Below are positions 1 through 9,439 of a DNA stretch of 64,000 bases, piece by piece (the first letter of the stretch is position 1; each line of letters begins with the position of its first letter). Source of the stretch: JASHPR01 sp963842355 (GTDB taxonomy: Bacteria > Actinomycetota > Actinomycetes > Streptosporangiales > Streptosporangiaceae); the NCBI GenBank assembly GCA_963842355.1, contig CAWJGC010000004.1, positions 124,001 to 188,000 on the forward strand, given 5' to 3'. Both the position numbers and the translations under genes were made by a program. The notes under the pieces are model-generated. The model worked only from the letters and a program-made list of their open reading frames with translations. It had not been told where the DNA came from and searched no databases.

Positions 1-2
1 TC

Positions 3-50
3 CAGGTCGACGACCTGATGGCGCTGCTCGCGCGCATTCACGTCGGCTGA
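3..50 (+). CDS. C-terminal end of an unidentified protein
   Basis: Only the last 15 codons lie inside the window, ending QVDDLMALLARIHVG before TGA at 48-50. The next start codon (69) follows after 18 bases with an AGGAG ribosome site, so the two genes were probably one operon. The fragment is too short to identify. Confidence 0.4.
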   Translation, partial: QVDDLMALLARIHVG

Positions 51-68
51 CAGGCGCAGGAGAACGAG

Positions 69-245
69 ATGAGCCCACTCGCAGATCACCCGGCGGCGAT
101 CGCCGACTGTGCGTTTCGGCGATATCTTCAGCAGCGCGCCGATGCGGGAGGTGTTCTCCGACGAGAATCGCGTCGCGCACTACCTCGCGGTCGAGGCGGT
201 GCTGGCCCGCGCCCAGGGCCAGCTGGGCATCATCCCGCCCAGTAC
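69..245 (+). pseudogene. Fumarase/adenylosuccinate lyase superfamily, N-terminal remnant (PcaB-like)
   Basis: ATG at 69 has an AGGAG ribosome site. The first codons read MSPLADHPAAIADC. An extra T near 115 then moves the recognisable part to another frame: MREVFSDENRVAHYLAVEAV, followed by LARAQGQLGIIP. This is the usual N-terminus of 3-carboxy-muconate cycloisomerase and adenylosuccinate-lyase-like enzymes, which cleave or cyclise fumarate-type substrates. Similarity stops after about 60 residues, and no catalytic region (SSxMPxKxN loop) follows. The gene is therefore both frameshifted and truncated. Which lyase it was cannot be told from this part. Confidence 0.6.
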
Positions 246-300
246 GGCGGGACAACAAGCGAACACTACAACGCCGAACTCCCAGTTCTGGTCGCGCTGA

Positions 301-608
301 TCGAGTTCGGCCACCGAACACATAGCCGTGCAGATCGGCGGATCTCGCGCACAGGCCGCCGACCAGCCCAGTCACCCAACGCGACTCCGACTTCGAGCCT
401 GGGGTGGCGCCGAATCGCCGATTCGGCGCGACCGGTCGAACGATCGGCTAAGGTCCGCTAATCGAGCCGATCCACCAGTTCTGGGCGCCTTTGCTGGCGC
501 CGGCTGACGGTCGGACCTGGCCGGGCTGCGTGTCGAGGGTGGCTGGCTGGGTGCGGCCTCGCCGGGTTGATTGCAGGCGCGGCGGCGTGGTGTGAGCGGC
601 CGGGTGGG
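301..608. other. Gene-poor stretch
   Basis: No credible gene. It contains CAGATCGGCGGATCTCGCG at 331-349, one of three near-identical copies in the window (others at 8985-9003 and 22150-22168). Confidence 0.5.
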
Positions 609-1865
609 TCAGTGGCTTGACTGCCATGCGGCTTCCTCGCTGGCGATGTCGTCGAGCAGGTTGCCCAGGGTGAGGTTGTACTCGTAGCCGTGGTAGCCCC
701 AAGCCGGGCCGGTGTCGGGGGTGCCGGGCAGCATGGCTTCGGTTACGACGGGCCTGGTCCGGCTGGTCCCGGCGAGGCTGGTGACCTGGAGCCAGGTGGC
801 GCCGCCGCCTTGTTCGCAGGTCGCCGAGTAGAGCCCCGGGTAGGTGACCCAAGGGGTGTGAACCGGTTCCTTGAGCCCGGCCGCTTGCTGGCTGGCCGTG
901 AGCAGGTAGGGATCCAGGTCGCCGGTGCCGCCGCCGAGAGCTGCCGGGTTGACGCAGGCGACCTGCTGGCCGGCCTTGGCTGTCTCCTGGGACTGCAGGC
1001 TCGTGCCCTGGCCGGGCCGGCCGAACACAGAGTTGGCGGGCGGCTGGGAGGAATAGGAGGAGAAGGCGATCGCACAGCCGGTCTGGGCGGCGGAGGTGCA
1101 CAGCGGGACGTTCGTGAACGTCGCGCCGATTGTCTTCCCGGCAGGGACCTGGAGGTTCCCGCCGACCAGGATCGCGACCAGCAGGCGGCGCAGTACCGGC
1201 GGCTGGTGATCGAGCCGCGCGGAAATGAGATGGATGAGGATCGCCGCGCCTTGTGAGTCCCCGACCAGGATGATCGGCTTGCTGCCGGTGTGGGCCAGGA
1301 ACCACTGCCAGGCCGGGAGCACGCTCCCGTAGGCGACGGCGAACGTCGAGCGCATGAGGTTCTCATCACCCGCGAGCCCCTTCAGCACGGTCGGGAGGGT
1401 CTGCGAGCGGTACAGCGGCGACCACACGTCACAGACCTGAGAGAAGGGAGCGGCTTCTTCCGCCGCGATGTATGTGTCTAGCTGGGTCACGGCCAGGCCT
1501 GTGTTGCCGGTCGGGGTCTGGGTGAGGCTCGTCGTGGGGTTGACGTAGAAGCAGGCGAACTTCGATGCTGCCGCGAAAGACGGCCGGGCAGCCGGCCCGA
1601 CTGTGCCGCTGGCCGTGACCGCCGAGACGGCTGGGTTACCGGCGCACGGGTCAGGTGCCCGGCCGGGCTGGCACAGCCACCGGGGCCCCGCAGCCTGGCC
1701 CGGCGCCTTGGCCGCGCCCGCGGGCCGGCCTGCCGAGGAGCAACCTGCAGTCGCCAGCGCCAGGACAATTAGGCTGCCGGCAACTCCCCCGCGGAGTCGG
1801 CGATGTGCCCGGGCCCCGCCCTGGCTGCTGCCGTGCTTGGCTGGACCTAGCCTTCGTTTGGCCAT
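609..1865 (-). CDS. DUF3089-type alpha/beta-hydrolase-like lipoprotein
   Basis: Predicted secreted lipoprotein of 418 residues. A basic N-terminus is followed by a hydrophobic stretch and the lipobox LALATAGC (Cys about 42), so it should be lipid-anchored outside the membrane. The middle carries an alpha/beta-hydrolase nucleophile elbow, GDSQGAA, preceded by KPIILV. The lysine-threonine-rich region with YRSQTLP and the later HTPWVTYPGLYSA fit the DUF3089 family of actinobacterial secreted proteins. The substrate is unknown. ATG at 1865 is preferred; a GTG three codons upstream is closer to the GGAG site. A perfect 7-1-7 palindrome lies 29 bases upstream. Confidence 0.8.
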   Translation of the reverse strand: MAKRRLGPAKHGSSQGGARAHRRLRGGVAGSLIVLALATAGCSSAGRPAGAAKAPGQAAGPRWLCQPGRAPDPCAGNPAVSAVTASGTVGPAARPSFAAASKFACFYVNPTTSLTQTPTGNTGLAVTQLDTYIAAEEAAPFSQVCDVWSPLYRSQTLPTVLKGLAGDENLMRSTFAVAYGSVLPAWQWFLAHTGSKPIILVGDSQGAAILIHLISARLDHQPPVLRRLLVAILVGGNLQVPAGKTIGATFTNVPLCTSAAQTGCAIAFSSYSSQPPANSVFGRPGQGTSLQSQETAKAGQQVACVNPAALGGGTGDLDPYLLTASQQAAGLKEPVHTPWVTYPGLYSATCEQGGGATWLQVTSLAGTSRTRPVVTEAMLPGTPDTGPAWGYHGYEYNLTLGNLLDDIASEEAAWQSSH

Positions 1866-1893
1866 GATCGCCACGTCTCCTTCGCTGAGCTAG

Positions 1894-1908
1894 TGCAACT
1901 TAGTTGCA
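1894..1908. promoter_or_regulatory. Perfect 7-1-7 palindrome, probable operator of the lipoprotein gene
   Basis: TGCAACTTAGTTGCA has two perfect 7-bp arms around one base. It lies just upstream of the lipoprotein start and resembles MarR/OhrR-type operators (TTGCAA-rich). No MarR gene is adjacent, so the regulator would act in trans. Confidence 0.55.
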
Positions 1909-1919
1909 GACCGCCGTGC

Positions 1920-2450
1920 CTATTTCGTGGCCTCCAGCGGGCGTCCGAGGCCAGGAGCTGCGAGCACCTGCTGCTGCCCGGGCTGTCTTGCTGACCGCCC
2001 GCCGCCCCGATCGTGACACGGCACCAGCAACATGCCGCGCCGCATGTCGGCAGCATGTTGCTCGGCCGGCGTCTTGGGTCGTTCGATCTGCCACGGCTGA
2101 CAGCTCTGGTCAGGCACGTCTGCTTGCTCGATTCGGCTGGGTTGGGCAGAGCGCTCCTCGCAGGTGATGGCGGGCGTGTTGGGTGACCCGGACCAGAGTG
2201 GAGCCGGGCGGGGTTGCCCGGATGTGCCTTTGGCCGCCGCAGCCGGCGGCTGCATACCCAGGTGCGCCACAGGCGGTCGGAATCCGGTGCTGACCGCGAT
2301 GGCGTCGGCCTGGTCCTGGCGGGGCGCCACGCAGAAGGATGCGGCTACGTTTCCGGGCAGTACGTGGTACCGGGCGCCGAGGGCCGACGCGCATTGGCTG
2401 GATGATTTCTTCAGGGGCGCGGTGGTTCTGGGGATGGTGATGGCGGTCAT
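1920..2450 (-). CDS. Hypothetical protein, 176 aa
   Basis: Not recognised. It is supported by a strong ribosome site (GGAGG, 8 bases before ATG 2450) and by a clear G/C bias at third codon positions in roughly its first 90 codons. The N-terminus reads MTAITIPRTTAPLKKSSSQC. The protein has no transmembrane segment or known motif, and its C-terminal half is low-complexity, so the true end may be earlier or frameshifted. It lies on the same strand as the lipoprotein gene, ending just before that gene's operator. Confidence 0.35.
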   Translation of the reverse strand: MTAITIPRTTAPLKKSSSQCASALGARYHVLPGNVAASFCVAPRQDQADAIAVSTGFRPPVAHLGMQPPAAAAKGTSGQPRPAPLWSGSPNTPAITCEERSAQPSRIEQADVPDQSCQPWQIERPKTPAEQHAADMRRGMLLVPCHDRGGGRSARQPGQQQVLAAPGLGRPLEATK

Positions 2451-2563
2451 GGGCTGACCCTCCTTCCCGGGTGGGTCGCGGTTCCTGCATGGTGCGACTG
2501 CCGTATCTTGACGTGCGGGGTTACCGGCTGGCGGCTAGCGGCTGCCCACCGTCGGCGGCTGCA

Positions 2564-3148
2564 TTACACGACGCCGAGCCGTGCGCTGCTGGCCGCCGCT
2601 GCTTGTGCTGGTTGTGGTGTCTGGGCGAGGGCCCGCTGCGGCAGGAACATGGTCAGGGCGGTGACAAGAGCGAGGATCTTGGCAAGCGCGTTCAGTGCGG
2701 ACGGGCCGGGAGCAGACGGATAGCTGAAGCCGAACAGGCTCCAGCCGGCGAACAGCGCCAGCATTGCGGCCAGGCACCACAGTGTTGCCCGTTGCACCCG
2801 CACGGCCGGTGACAGGCACAGCAATGCCAGCGTCGCGATGCCGGTCAGGATCAGCGTGACGGGCGTGATGGAGTTTCCGGGCGGCGTGTCCGCCAGGCCC
2901 GCCCGGTAGACCTGCGTTTGGTAGGCCGCCACGGACACCAGCAGTGCCACGACGGCGAGCACCCAGGCCGCGATCATCGGGACCATAGCTGCCCGGCCGG
3001 GCCTTGGCAGCCGCGTGGGCAGCGGCAGCCTGATTCCCGCGTAGGCAACGGACGCGGCTGCCGCCGCAAAGACAACGACCAGCACGATCTCGGCTGTGCC
3101 GCTGTAACTAACCCATTCCCCGTTTCCAGTTACGGTGACCTCCCTCAT
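2564..3148 (-). CDS. Multi-pass membrane protein of unknown function
   Basis: About 194 residues from ATG 3148, with five hydrophobic segments. These begin near TAEIVLVVVFAAAAASVAYA, MVPMIAAWVLAVVALLVSVA, ITPVTLILTGIATLALLCLS, LWCLAAMLALFAGWSLFGF and ALAKILALVTALTMFL. The C-terminus is Ala/Gln-rich. No catalytic motif is visible and no family could be assigned. The reading frame is open further upstream (to 3355), but that part is Arg-rich and unconvincing. An AGGGAGG sequence lies just inside the chosen start, so the real start may be slightly downstream. It is divergent from the SARP gene, sharing the 3149-3392 promoter region. Confidence 0.55.
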   Translation of the reverse strand: MREVTVTGNGEWVSYSGTAEIVLVVVFAAAAASVAYAGIRLPLPTRLPRPGRAAMVPMIAAWVLAVVALLVSVAAYQTQVYRAGLADTPPGNSITPVTLILTGIATLALLCLSPAVRVQRATLWCLAAMLALFAGWSLFGFSYPSAPGPSALNALAKILALVTALTMFLPQRALAQTPQPAQAAAASSARLGVV

Positions 3149-3761
3149 CGAAGCGTTGGTAGCGCAGACATTGGCTGCTCCGACCAGCGGGAACGGCCGG
3201 TCTTTCCGGCCCTGCGCCACAGGTTCCGCCAGCGTCTTATCGATGTTCGATCGGCTTGCGATAACTGACCGACGGCGCCAGGGTCGAATAAGAGCACACG
3301 GGCGCAGCCGCGAATGGGCAATCCGGCAGATGCACGACCAAAGCCTCCGCGCCACACCGCTCTGCCGCGGGGGCTGGTGTCACACTATTGGCATGGTTCC
3401 GCACGACGTGGCGGAGTTCCGGATCCTTGGGCCGCTTGAGGTGCTGGCGGGTTCAAGGCGGCTGGAGCTGGGCGGCAGCAGGTCGTGCTGGCGATGCTGC
3501 TGCTGAACGCCAACGGCGTCGTTAGCGTGAGCCGGCTGGAGGAGGCGGTCTACGGCGGGGATCTGCCGCCGACGGCACGCACGCAGGCGATGATCGCCGT
3601 TTCTGCGCTGCGGCGGCTGCTGGCCGCGAACGGTGATGACACGGCTATTTCCTCGCGCACGCAAGGATATGTCCTGGAGATCGGGGACCAGCGGCTCGAT
3701 TCGCAGCGGTTCGCGACGCTGGTGGCCGCGGCCCAAGCGGCCCGCGAGGCCGGTGACCTCG

Positions 3762-3768
3762 GTATAGC
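3762..3768. repeat. Target-site duplication, left copy
   Basis: GTATAGC immediately before the IS; the identical heptamer is at 5752-5758. Confidence 0.85.
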
Positions 3769-5751
3769 CTGGGTTCGACATAATTCGGCGGGCCTAGAGG
3801 CCGGATACCGGGGGTGACCTGGGAAGCGCGTCGTGGCACGCCGCAGGGGCGTGTCTCTAGGGGTTTGAAGATCGTTTCGGGGGTCGGGCGGGCTCGAGCT
3901 CGACGATCTGCTTCGGCGGGGTGATGGCGAGCTTGGCGAGCAGGTCGCGCTGCGGCTTGGTCAGCTCGGTGCGCTGCCGGAAGGTGCCGGCCGGGCCAGC
4001 GAATGTGCCCACGTGCAGGCGGTCCAGGTGGCGGCGGATGTTGCTCCACGTGTCGCCGGCGGTGGTCTCGATGATCCGTATCAGCAGCAGCGCCAGCCAG
4101 CACAAGATGACGTGGGCGCGGATGCGTTCTTCGAGCCTGTGGTAGACCGGCCGCAGGTCGATGATCTGTTTCATGTCCCGCCAGCCGCGTTCGACTTCCA
4201 GCAGCTGCTTGTAGCCGAGCGCGATGTCCTCGGCGGGCAGGTGCGGGTCACTGCAGCGCAGCAGGTACTTGCCGTCGAGGTTCTCCTCGGCCTTGATCTT
4301 CGCTTTGTCGGTGCGCAGCAGCCCGCCCGGGGTGACGCGCAGGTACCGGTTCAGCCCGGGCTTGACGGAGATCTTCCCGCGTAGTTCCCCGCGTTTCATG
4401 GCGGGCAGCGCATCGGAGCCGTCGATCAGTTCTTCCAGCTGCGCGGCCATCTGGGCGCGCATATGGGCATCGCGGCTGGCAGCTTCGGGGTTGAAGCAGA
4501 TCACGAACCGTTCATGGTCGCTGATCCGCACCTCCTTGACCCGCATGTTCCCGGCGATATCGGTGTAGCGGCCCTGGCGGGACAGCGCGGCCTTGACCTC
4601 CGCCGATCCGGAGCGCAATTTCTCCCCGATGATGTAATGGTGATCACCCGATCGCAGGTACCGGCGGTTCTCCGCTGAGGAGAACCCGCGGTCGGTCACC
4701 CACACGATCCTGGATAGGGTCCAGTCCCGCATCTCGTCCTTGACCTGCCGGATCACCACCTGGTCGCTGGCGTTGCCGGGCCAGCACCAGCACCGCACCG
4801 GGATCCCGTCGCGGGTAACGGCCATCCCGACCACGATCTGCGGCAGGTCATCCCGGGAGTCCTTGGACTTGCCGTGGGTGCGGAACCCGGCCGCCTTCCC
4901 CGGATCCACGTCGTCGCCGGAGGCTTTCTCCCCGCGCCAGTTCCGTGCCACTTCCTCGTCGGCTTCCTCCAGCTCGAAGTACGTGGAGGTGGTATCGAAG
5001 AACAACAGGTCGACCTCGAGATTCAGCAAGGTGGCCACCTTGCCGAACACCCCGGCCTCCAGGTGCTCGCGCGCATCGTGCAGCCAGTCCATCGCCCGGT
5101 AGCAGGCCTGCTCTCCGATCCCGGGCAGATTCTCGATATGCACGTCGTGGGTTATCCAGTCGGAGGCGGCCAGTTTCGAAGACGGCGCCAGCGCCCGGCT
5201 GGCGACCAGGCCGAACAGCACCCGCTCGGTGGCGGCCACATCGCGGGGCAGGCCCCGCCGGGGCGTGCCGCCCAGGCCGGTGATGACCTTATCGATGCCC
5301 AGCCGCCGCCACAGCGCATCGAGCACGAACACGCCGCCGAACGGCCGGGACTCCAGGAACACCAGGTCAGAACCTGCGGTGGCGGCGAGCACGTCGGCCG
5401 GGTCCAGCAGTTTGGATAGAGACGCGACCAGCCGCTTGATCGCGGCCCGGTCCAGGGCGTCCTCGCGGCCGAAACTGAACAGCACCCTGGGCACCGACCG
5501 GCCTGCGGCCGGGTCCCACTCATTGTGGGCCAGGTGCAGGTAGCGGACCGGGGTGCCGTCCTTGTTCGTCCGGCTGGTCGTCTTCACATACATCGTCTCT
5601 AGACGATACCGGGCAAGCTCGGGCTCTTCCAGCTAACACGCCCAAAGGCGTGTCTCTAGGCGATTTGGCGTCTGCGAGCCGACGGCGGCACGCTGACCTG
5701 CGCCTTCATCTCATCGGACCCTCTAGCCAGCCCGAATTATGTCGAACGCAG
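3769..5751. mobile_element. IS1634-family insertion sequence, 1983 bp
   Basis: The ends are imperfect inverted repeats of about 32 bp. The left end starts CTGGGTTCGACATAATTCGG and the right end, read inward, CTGCGTTCGACATAATTCGG. Both continue to a shared CTAGAGG. Seven-base direct repeats flank it. It carries one transposase gene. A GGCGTGTCTCTAGG sequence occurs as a direct repeat near both inner edges (about 3848 and 5648), and at the right it forms an ACACGCC-CAAA-GGCGTGT hairpin. Confidence 0.85.
3857..5593 (-). CDS. IS1634-family DDE transposase, 578 aa
   Basis: Full-length transposase catalysing cut-and-paste or copy-type movement of its own IS. It starts MYVKTTSRTNKDGTPVRYL, typical of actinobacterial IS1634-family proteins. 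The catalytic triad is visible as D200 (FFDTTSTYF), D301 (WVTDRGFSS) and E468 in a YREK-like context (LLEVERGWRDMK, Lys475). No frameshift or stop interrupts it, so it may still be active, in contrast with its disrupted host gene. The start at 5593 is 158 bases inside the right end of the element. Confidence 0.9.
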   Translation of the reverse strand: MYVKTTSRTNKDGTPVRYLHLAHNEWDPAAGRSVPRVLFSFGREDALDRAAIKRLVASLSKLLDPADVLAATAGSDLVFLESRPFGGVFVLDALWRRLGIDKVITGLGGTPRRGLPRDVAATERVLFGLVASRALAPSSKLAASDWITHDVHIENLPGIGEQACYRAMDWLHDAREHLEAGVFGKVATLLNLEVDLLFFDTTSTYFELEEADEEVARNWRGEKASGDDVDPGKAAGFRTHGKSKDSRDDLPQIVVGMAVTRDGIPVRCWCWPGNASDQVVIRQVKDEMRDWTLSRIVWVTDRGFSSAENRRYLRSGDHHYIIGEKLRSGSAEVKAALSRQGRYTDIAGNMRVKEVRISDHERFVICFNPEAASRDAHMRAQMAAQLEELIDGSDALPAMKRGELRGKISVKPGLNRYLRVTPGGLLRTDKAKIKAEENLDGKYLLRCSDPHLPAEDIALGYKQLLEVERGWRDMKQIIDLRPVYHRLEERIRAHVILCWLALLLIRIIETTAGDTWSNIRRHLDRLHVGTFAGPAGTFRQRTELTKPQRDLLAKLAITPPKQIVELEPARPPKRSSNP

Positions 5752-5758
5752 GTATAGC
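5752..5758. repeat. Target-site duplication, right copy
   Basis: GTATAGC directly after the IS; see 3762-3768. Confidence 0.85.
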
Positions 5759-8413
5759 GGTGGCGAATTACCGTGCGGCGTTGCGGCTGTGGCGCGGTCC
5801 GGCGTTGGACGGGATCGACAGCCTGCTGGTACGCGCGGCGGCGACCCAGCTGGACGAGCAGCGGATGGCGGCGATCGAGGACCGGCTGGAGCTGGAGCTG
5901 GAGCTCGGCCGGCATCACGAGCTCATCGGCGAGCTGGTCGCGCTCGTGGCGGAGTTTCCGCTGCGGGACCGGCTGCATGGCCAGCTGATGCTGGCACTGC
6001 ACCGTTCCGGCCGGACGGCCGAGGCACTGCAGGCCTACCAGCAGGTCCGCCGGATGATGATCGACGAGCTGGGCATCGAGCCGGGCGGTGAGCTGCAGCG
6101 GTTGCAGCACGCCATCCTCGCCTCCGACCCGGCGCTGGACCTGCCCGCGGGACCGGTGAGCGTTCCGTCGTTGACGCGGCCGGTGCCGAAGCTGCTGCCG
6201 GCGGATATCGCCGACTTCACCGGCAGAACCGAGCAGGTCAGCCAGATCCGCCAGCAGCTGACCGCCGCGGCGGCGCGCAGCCCGCGACTCGCGGTGCCGG
6301 TGGTGGTGATAAGCGGGCAGGGCGGGGTGGGAAAGACCAGCCTGGCCGTGCACGCCGCGCACGCGCTGGCTCCGCAGTTTGAGGACGGGCAGTTGTTCGC
6401 CGACCTGCATGGCGCCGCCGCACAGCCGCCGGCCCGGCGCAGGTACTGGAGCGGTTCCTGCGAGCGCTGGGCGTGCCAGGCCCGCAGGTACCCGAAGGCC
6501 TGGACGAGCGCGCCGAGGCCTACCGTGACCTGCTGGCTGACCGGCGGATGCTGGTGCTGCTCGACGACGCGACGACGGAGCGCCAGGTCCAGCCGCTGCT
6601 GCCCGGCAGCGGGTCTGCCGCGGTGCTGGTCACCAGCCGGGGCGCGCTGGCCGGGCTGGCTGGAGCGACCCGCATCCCGCTGGGTGTCCTGGACGCCCGG
6701 CAGTCGCTGGAACTGCTGGGCCGCATCGTCGGAACCAGCCGGGTAGGGGCGCAGCGGGAAGCGGCCGCGAAGGTGACCGAGCGGTGCGGCCACCTGCCCC
6801 TGGCGCTCCGGATCGCCGGCGGTCGGCTCGCCGTGCGACCGCACTGGGACGTCGAGCAGCTCGCCGAGCGGCTCGCCGACCAGGCCCGCCGGCTCGATGA
6901 GCTGGAGCTCGGCGAGCTGGGGGTCCGGGCCAGCATCTCCCTCAGCTACTACGCGGCCAGCGACGCGGCGAGACGGCTGCTGCGCCGCCTGGCGTTGCTG
7001 GAAGTGCCGGTCTTCTCCGGCTGGATGACCGCGGCGCTGCTGGATCAGCAGCCCGCCGACGCGGACGACGTGCTCGACGAGCTCGTGAGTGCCCGGCTGA
7101 TCGAGCCCGTCGGCACCGCGCGGGGGGCGCATAGCCAGTACCGGTTTCACGACCTGATCCGGTTGTTCGCCCGCGAACGGCTGGCCGCCGAGGAACCGGC
7201 CGACGAGCAGCGCGCGGCGCTGGAGCGCGCGCTCGGATGCCTGCTCTTCCTCAGCGAGGAGGCCCGGCACCGCTACCTCGGCGGCAGCTATGTGCGACTA
7301 GACCCGAACGCGCTGCGCTGGTCGCCGCCAAGCCCGCTGGGCGGGTTGCTGGTCAGCGACCCGAAAGCGTGGTTTGAGGCCGAGAGAGCGTCGCTGGTCG
7401 CGGGCGTGCGGCAGGCCGCGGATGCCGGTCTGGTCGAGCTGTGCTGGAGCCTGGCGGCAACCGCCGACGCGCTCTCTGTGTCCCGGAGCTACCTTGACGA
7501 CTGGCAGCTGTGCTGCGACACGGGTCTTGAGGCGGCCCGCCAGGCCGGGCATGTCCGCGGTGAGGCGGCAATGCTGTTGCACCGAGGGACCATCGCCCAC
7601 TTCCGGGGGCAGCTGGCGGCGGCTTGCCGCGATACCGAGGCGGCGGCGAGGCTGTTCCATGACCGGGGCGACGACCACAGTTTTGCTCTGGCGATCGGCT
7701 ACACCGCGATTATCGACCGAGCCGCCGGGCGCCTCGATGCGGCTGCTGCAGGTTTCGAGCAGGCGCTGGCCATACTCCGCGGGACCCAGGACTGGCCGAC
7801 GGTCGCGTTCGTGCTGTACCTCCTCGCGAGGGTCAGGCTGGATTCAGGTGATCCTGGCTCGGCACACGAGCTGCTGACCGAGGCGCTGCAACTCGCACAG
7901 GCTGGGCTGACAGGGCGAGCTGCGGTGCAGGTGCTGTTCGGTCTGGGTGAGATTCAGCTCGAGACGGGGCAACTGGCCGAGGCGACCGACTCCTACGGCC
8001 AGGCGCTGGCGAAGGTTCGTGTCCTTGGCGATCGGGTCGGCGAGGCCAACATTCTGCGCGGCGCGGGACTTGCGGCGCTGCGGCAAGGTCAGCACGCTAG
8101 TGCTCGCGGCGCACTGGAGGACGCGCTCGAGCTCGCCGACAGGGGCGGCGTCCCCTTCGTTGCCGCCTCGACCCGGCTCGGGCTGAGCGAGCTCGCGCTT
8201 GCCAGGGGCGACGCTCGACGGGCCGTCGAATTTGCCAGCAGCGCAGCTGAAGCGTTCCGCCACCTGGGAATGTCACTCGAGCAGGCCCGCGCACTGACCC
8301 TGCTGAGTGACGCCTGCACGGCTGCGGGCGATCCATTGGCAGCGGAATCCGCGTCGGCAAAGGCGATCGCCCTCCGGGCCGGCAACCCCGCGTCTGCCAA
8401 CGTAGAAGCCTGA

Positions 8414-9105
8414 GCAAATCTCGTGGCGGCCGAGCCCGCCGAGACAGCGAGGTCACGGCGGCCCGCAAACTGACGGACTAGCGGGCAAACACGCGAGATC
8501 CTCGACCGGTCCACCTCGGCCGCATCGCGCGGCTCATAACGACCATTCTGGTGCGGCGAGGAGCACTGCTCTCCTCATGCGAACCTCCGACCAGATCGGC
8601 GGGTCGGTGCGCGGTTATCACGCCGACTCTCCTGTCGCTAGGCCAGCCGGGCGAGCCCATTTAAGGATCACTGCGCAGGCCGACGCGCTGTATATTTATG
8701 TGTTGCCGACCGCACCGAAGACTTCCTCATCTGCCGCATAGGGCGCGCGCCAGATCATGCGGAATCTAGCCAGCGGCGGCCGGCCCGTTCGTTCGCAGCA
8801 TCAACAGGCACCTCGCCCCGACGGCGACATCCAGGCCGGTCACGCCGCACCGAGTCGGCGGCCGCATCGGGCTACGTCGATAGCCGGCGTCACGCTGTGT
8901 GACGGAGGAGGGTCAGGGAGAACGCTCGCCGAGCCGCCGATCTGGACGGCCGCATTACGGGCCCAACGTGGATGCCCGACCGCCCAGATCGGCGGATATC
9001 GCGTGTAGCGCGACCGTGGAGCGTTCACCGCCGGTAAACCGTCTGATGTGCTGCACTGATGGGGGTTCGCGCTGAGTTCGCGGGTGGCGTACCGTCATAT
9101 CCGGT
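8414..9105. other. Intergenic stretch with dispersed and inverted repeats
   Basis: No credible gene. It holds the 69-bp repeat at 8878-8946, related to 33800-33868. A perfect inverted repeat follows, with arms CCGCCGATCTGG (8934-8945) and CCAGATCGGCGG (8984-8995). The right arm is part of the dispersed 19-mer also seen at 331 and 22150. This could be a small non-autonomous element or a structured RNA region. Confidence 0.45.
8878..8946 (+). repeat. Dispersed 69-bp repeat, copy A
   Basis: About three quarters identical to 33800-33868, most strongly over GGGTCAGG(G)AGAACG and CGCCGAGCCGCCG. Both copies are intergenic. Confidence 0.5.
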
Positions 9106-9228
9106 ATGGCATACGCACCGGTGAACGGCCTGCAGCTCTGCTGCGAGAGGCACGGTTCTGGTCGGCCACTCGCGCTGCTCCGCGGTGGCCTGCTGGCCAT
9201 CGACCTCGATTTCGGGCTGTTAGGTTCT
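9106..9228 (+). pseudogene. Alpha/beta hydrolase, N-terminal remnant
   Basis: Codons from ATG 9106 read MAYAPVNGLQLCCERHGSGR then PLALLRGGLLAIDLDFG. This matches the first strand and oxyanion-loop region (usually PLVLLHGG) of alpha/beta hydrolases. The usual His is Arg here, and the similarity ends after about 37 residues with no nucleophile elbow. It is a truncated gene lying just upstream of the PBP2 gene. Confidence 0.55.
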
Positions 9229-9439
9229 CGGGATGCCCACGGCAGGCCACGCCGCGGTTGCGGTCCGGTACTGCGGCCGGTGGGCTGTCGCTGCCCGGCA
9301 GGCGAACCCGGCTGCGGGCCGGGAAACGGGCCAGGTTCACCTCGGGCGGGTCGTGGCTGCTGGCGACCCGGGCCGGCGGCAGGCTGGGTGGCTGGCCGGC
9401 TGTGTGGCGGATCGGCAGCGGGCGGGCTGGAGGGCTGAG

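Larger units (their letters stand above)
3393..8413 (+). pseudogene. AfsR-type SARP regulator (SARP-BTAD-NB-ARC-TPR), interrupted by an IS and frameshifted
   Basis: Pathway-level transcription activator of the AfsR type. Starting at ATG 3393, it begins VAEFRILGPLEVLAG, the OmpR-like winged helix. After a frameshift near 3478 it continues QVVLAMLLLNANGVVSVSRL. The IS at 3769-5751 then splits the BTAD domain. Removing the IS and one GTATAGC copy joins EAGDLGIA to VANYRAALRLWRG in frame. The NB-ARC part has the P-loop GQGGVGKTS. A second frameshift near 6440 precedes LLDDATTERQVQPLLPGS (Walker B region) and GHLPLALRIAG, and TPRs fill the C-terminus. The repaired length is about 1010 residues, normal for AfsR-like proteins. 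With one insertion and two frameshifts the gene should be inactive. No adjacent biosynthetic cluster shows its target. Confidence 0.85.

Noticed and set aside
2164..2457. Plus-strand frame opposite the 176-aa hypothetical gene
   Set aside because: It lacks a ribosome site, while the minus-strand frame has one and a stronger third-position G/C bias.
3848..5662. GGCGTGTCTCTAGG direct repeats as a target duplication of a nested element
   Set aside because: The inner boundaries lack matching inverted repeats, while the outer boundaries have 32-bp inverted repeats and a duplication that restores the host frame.
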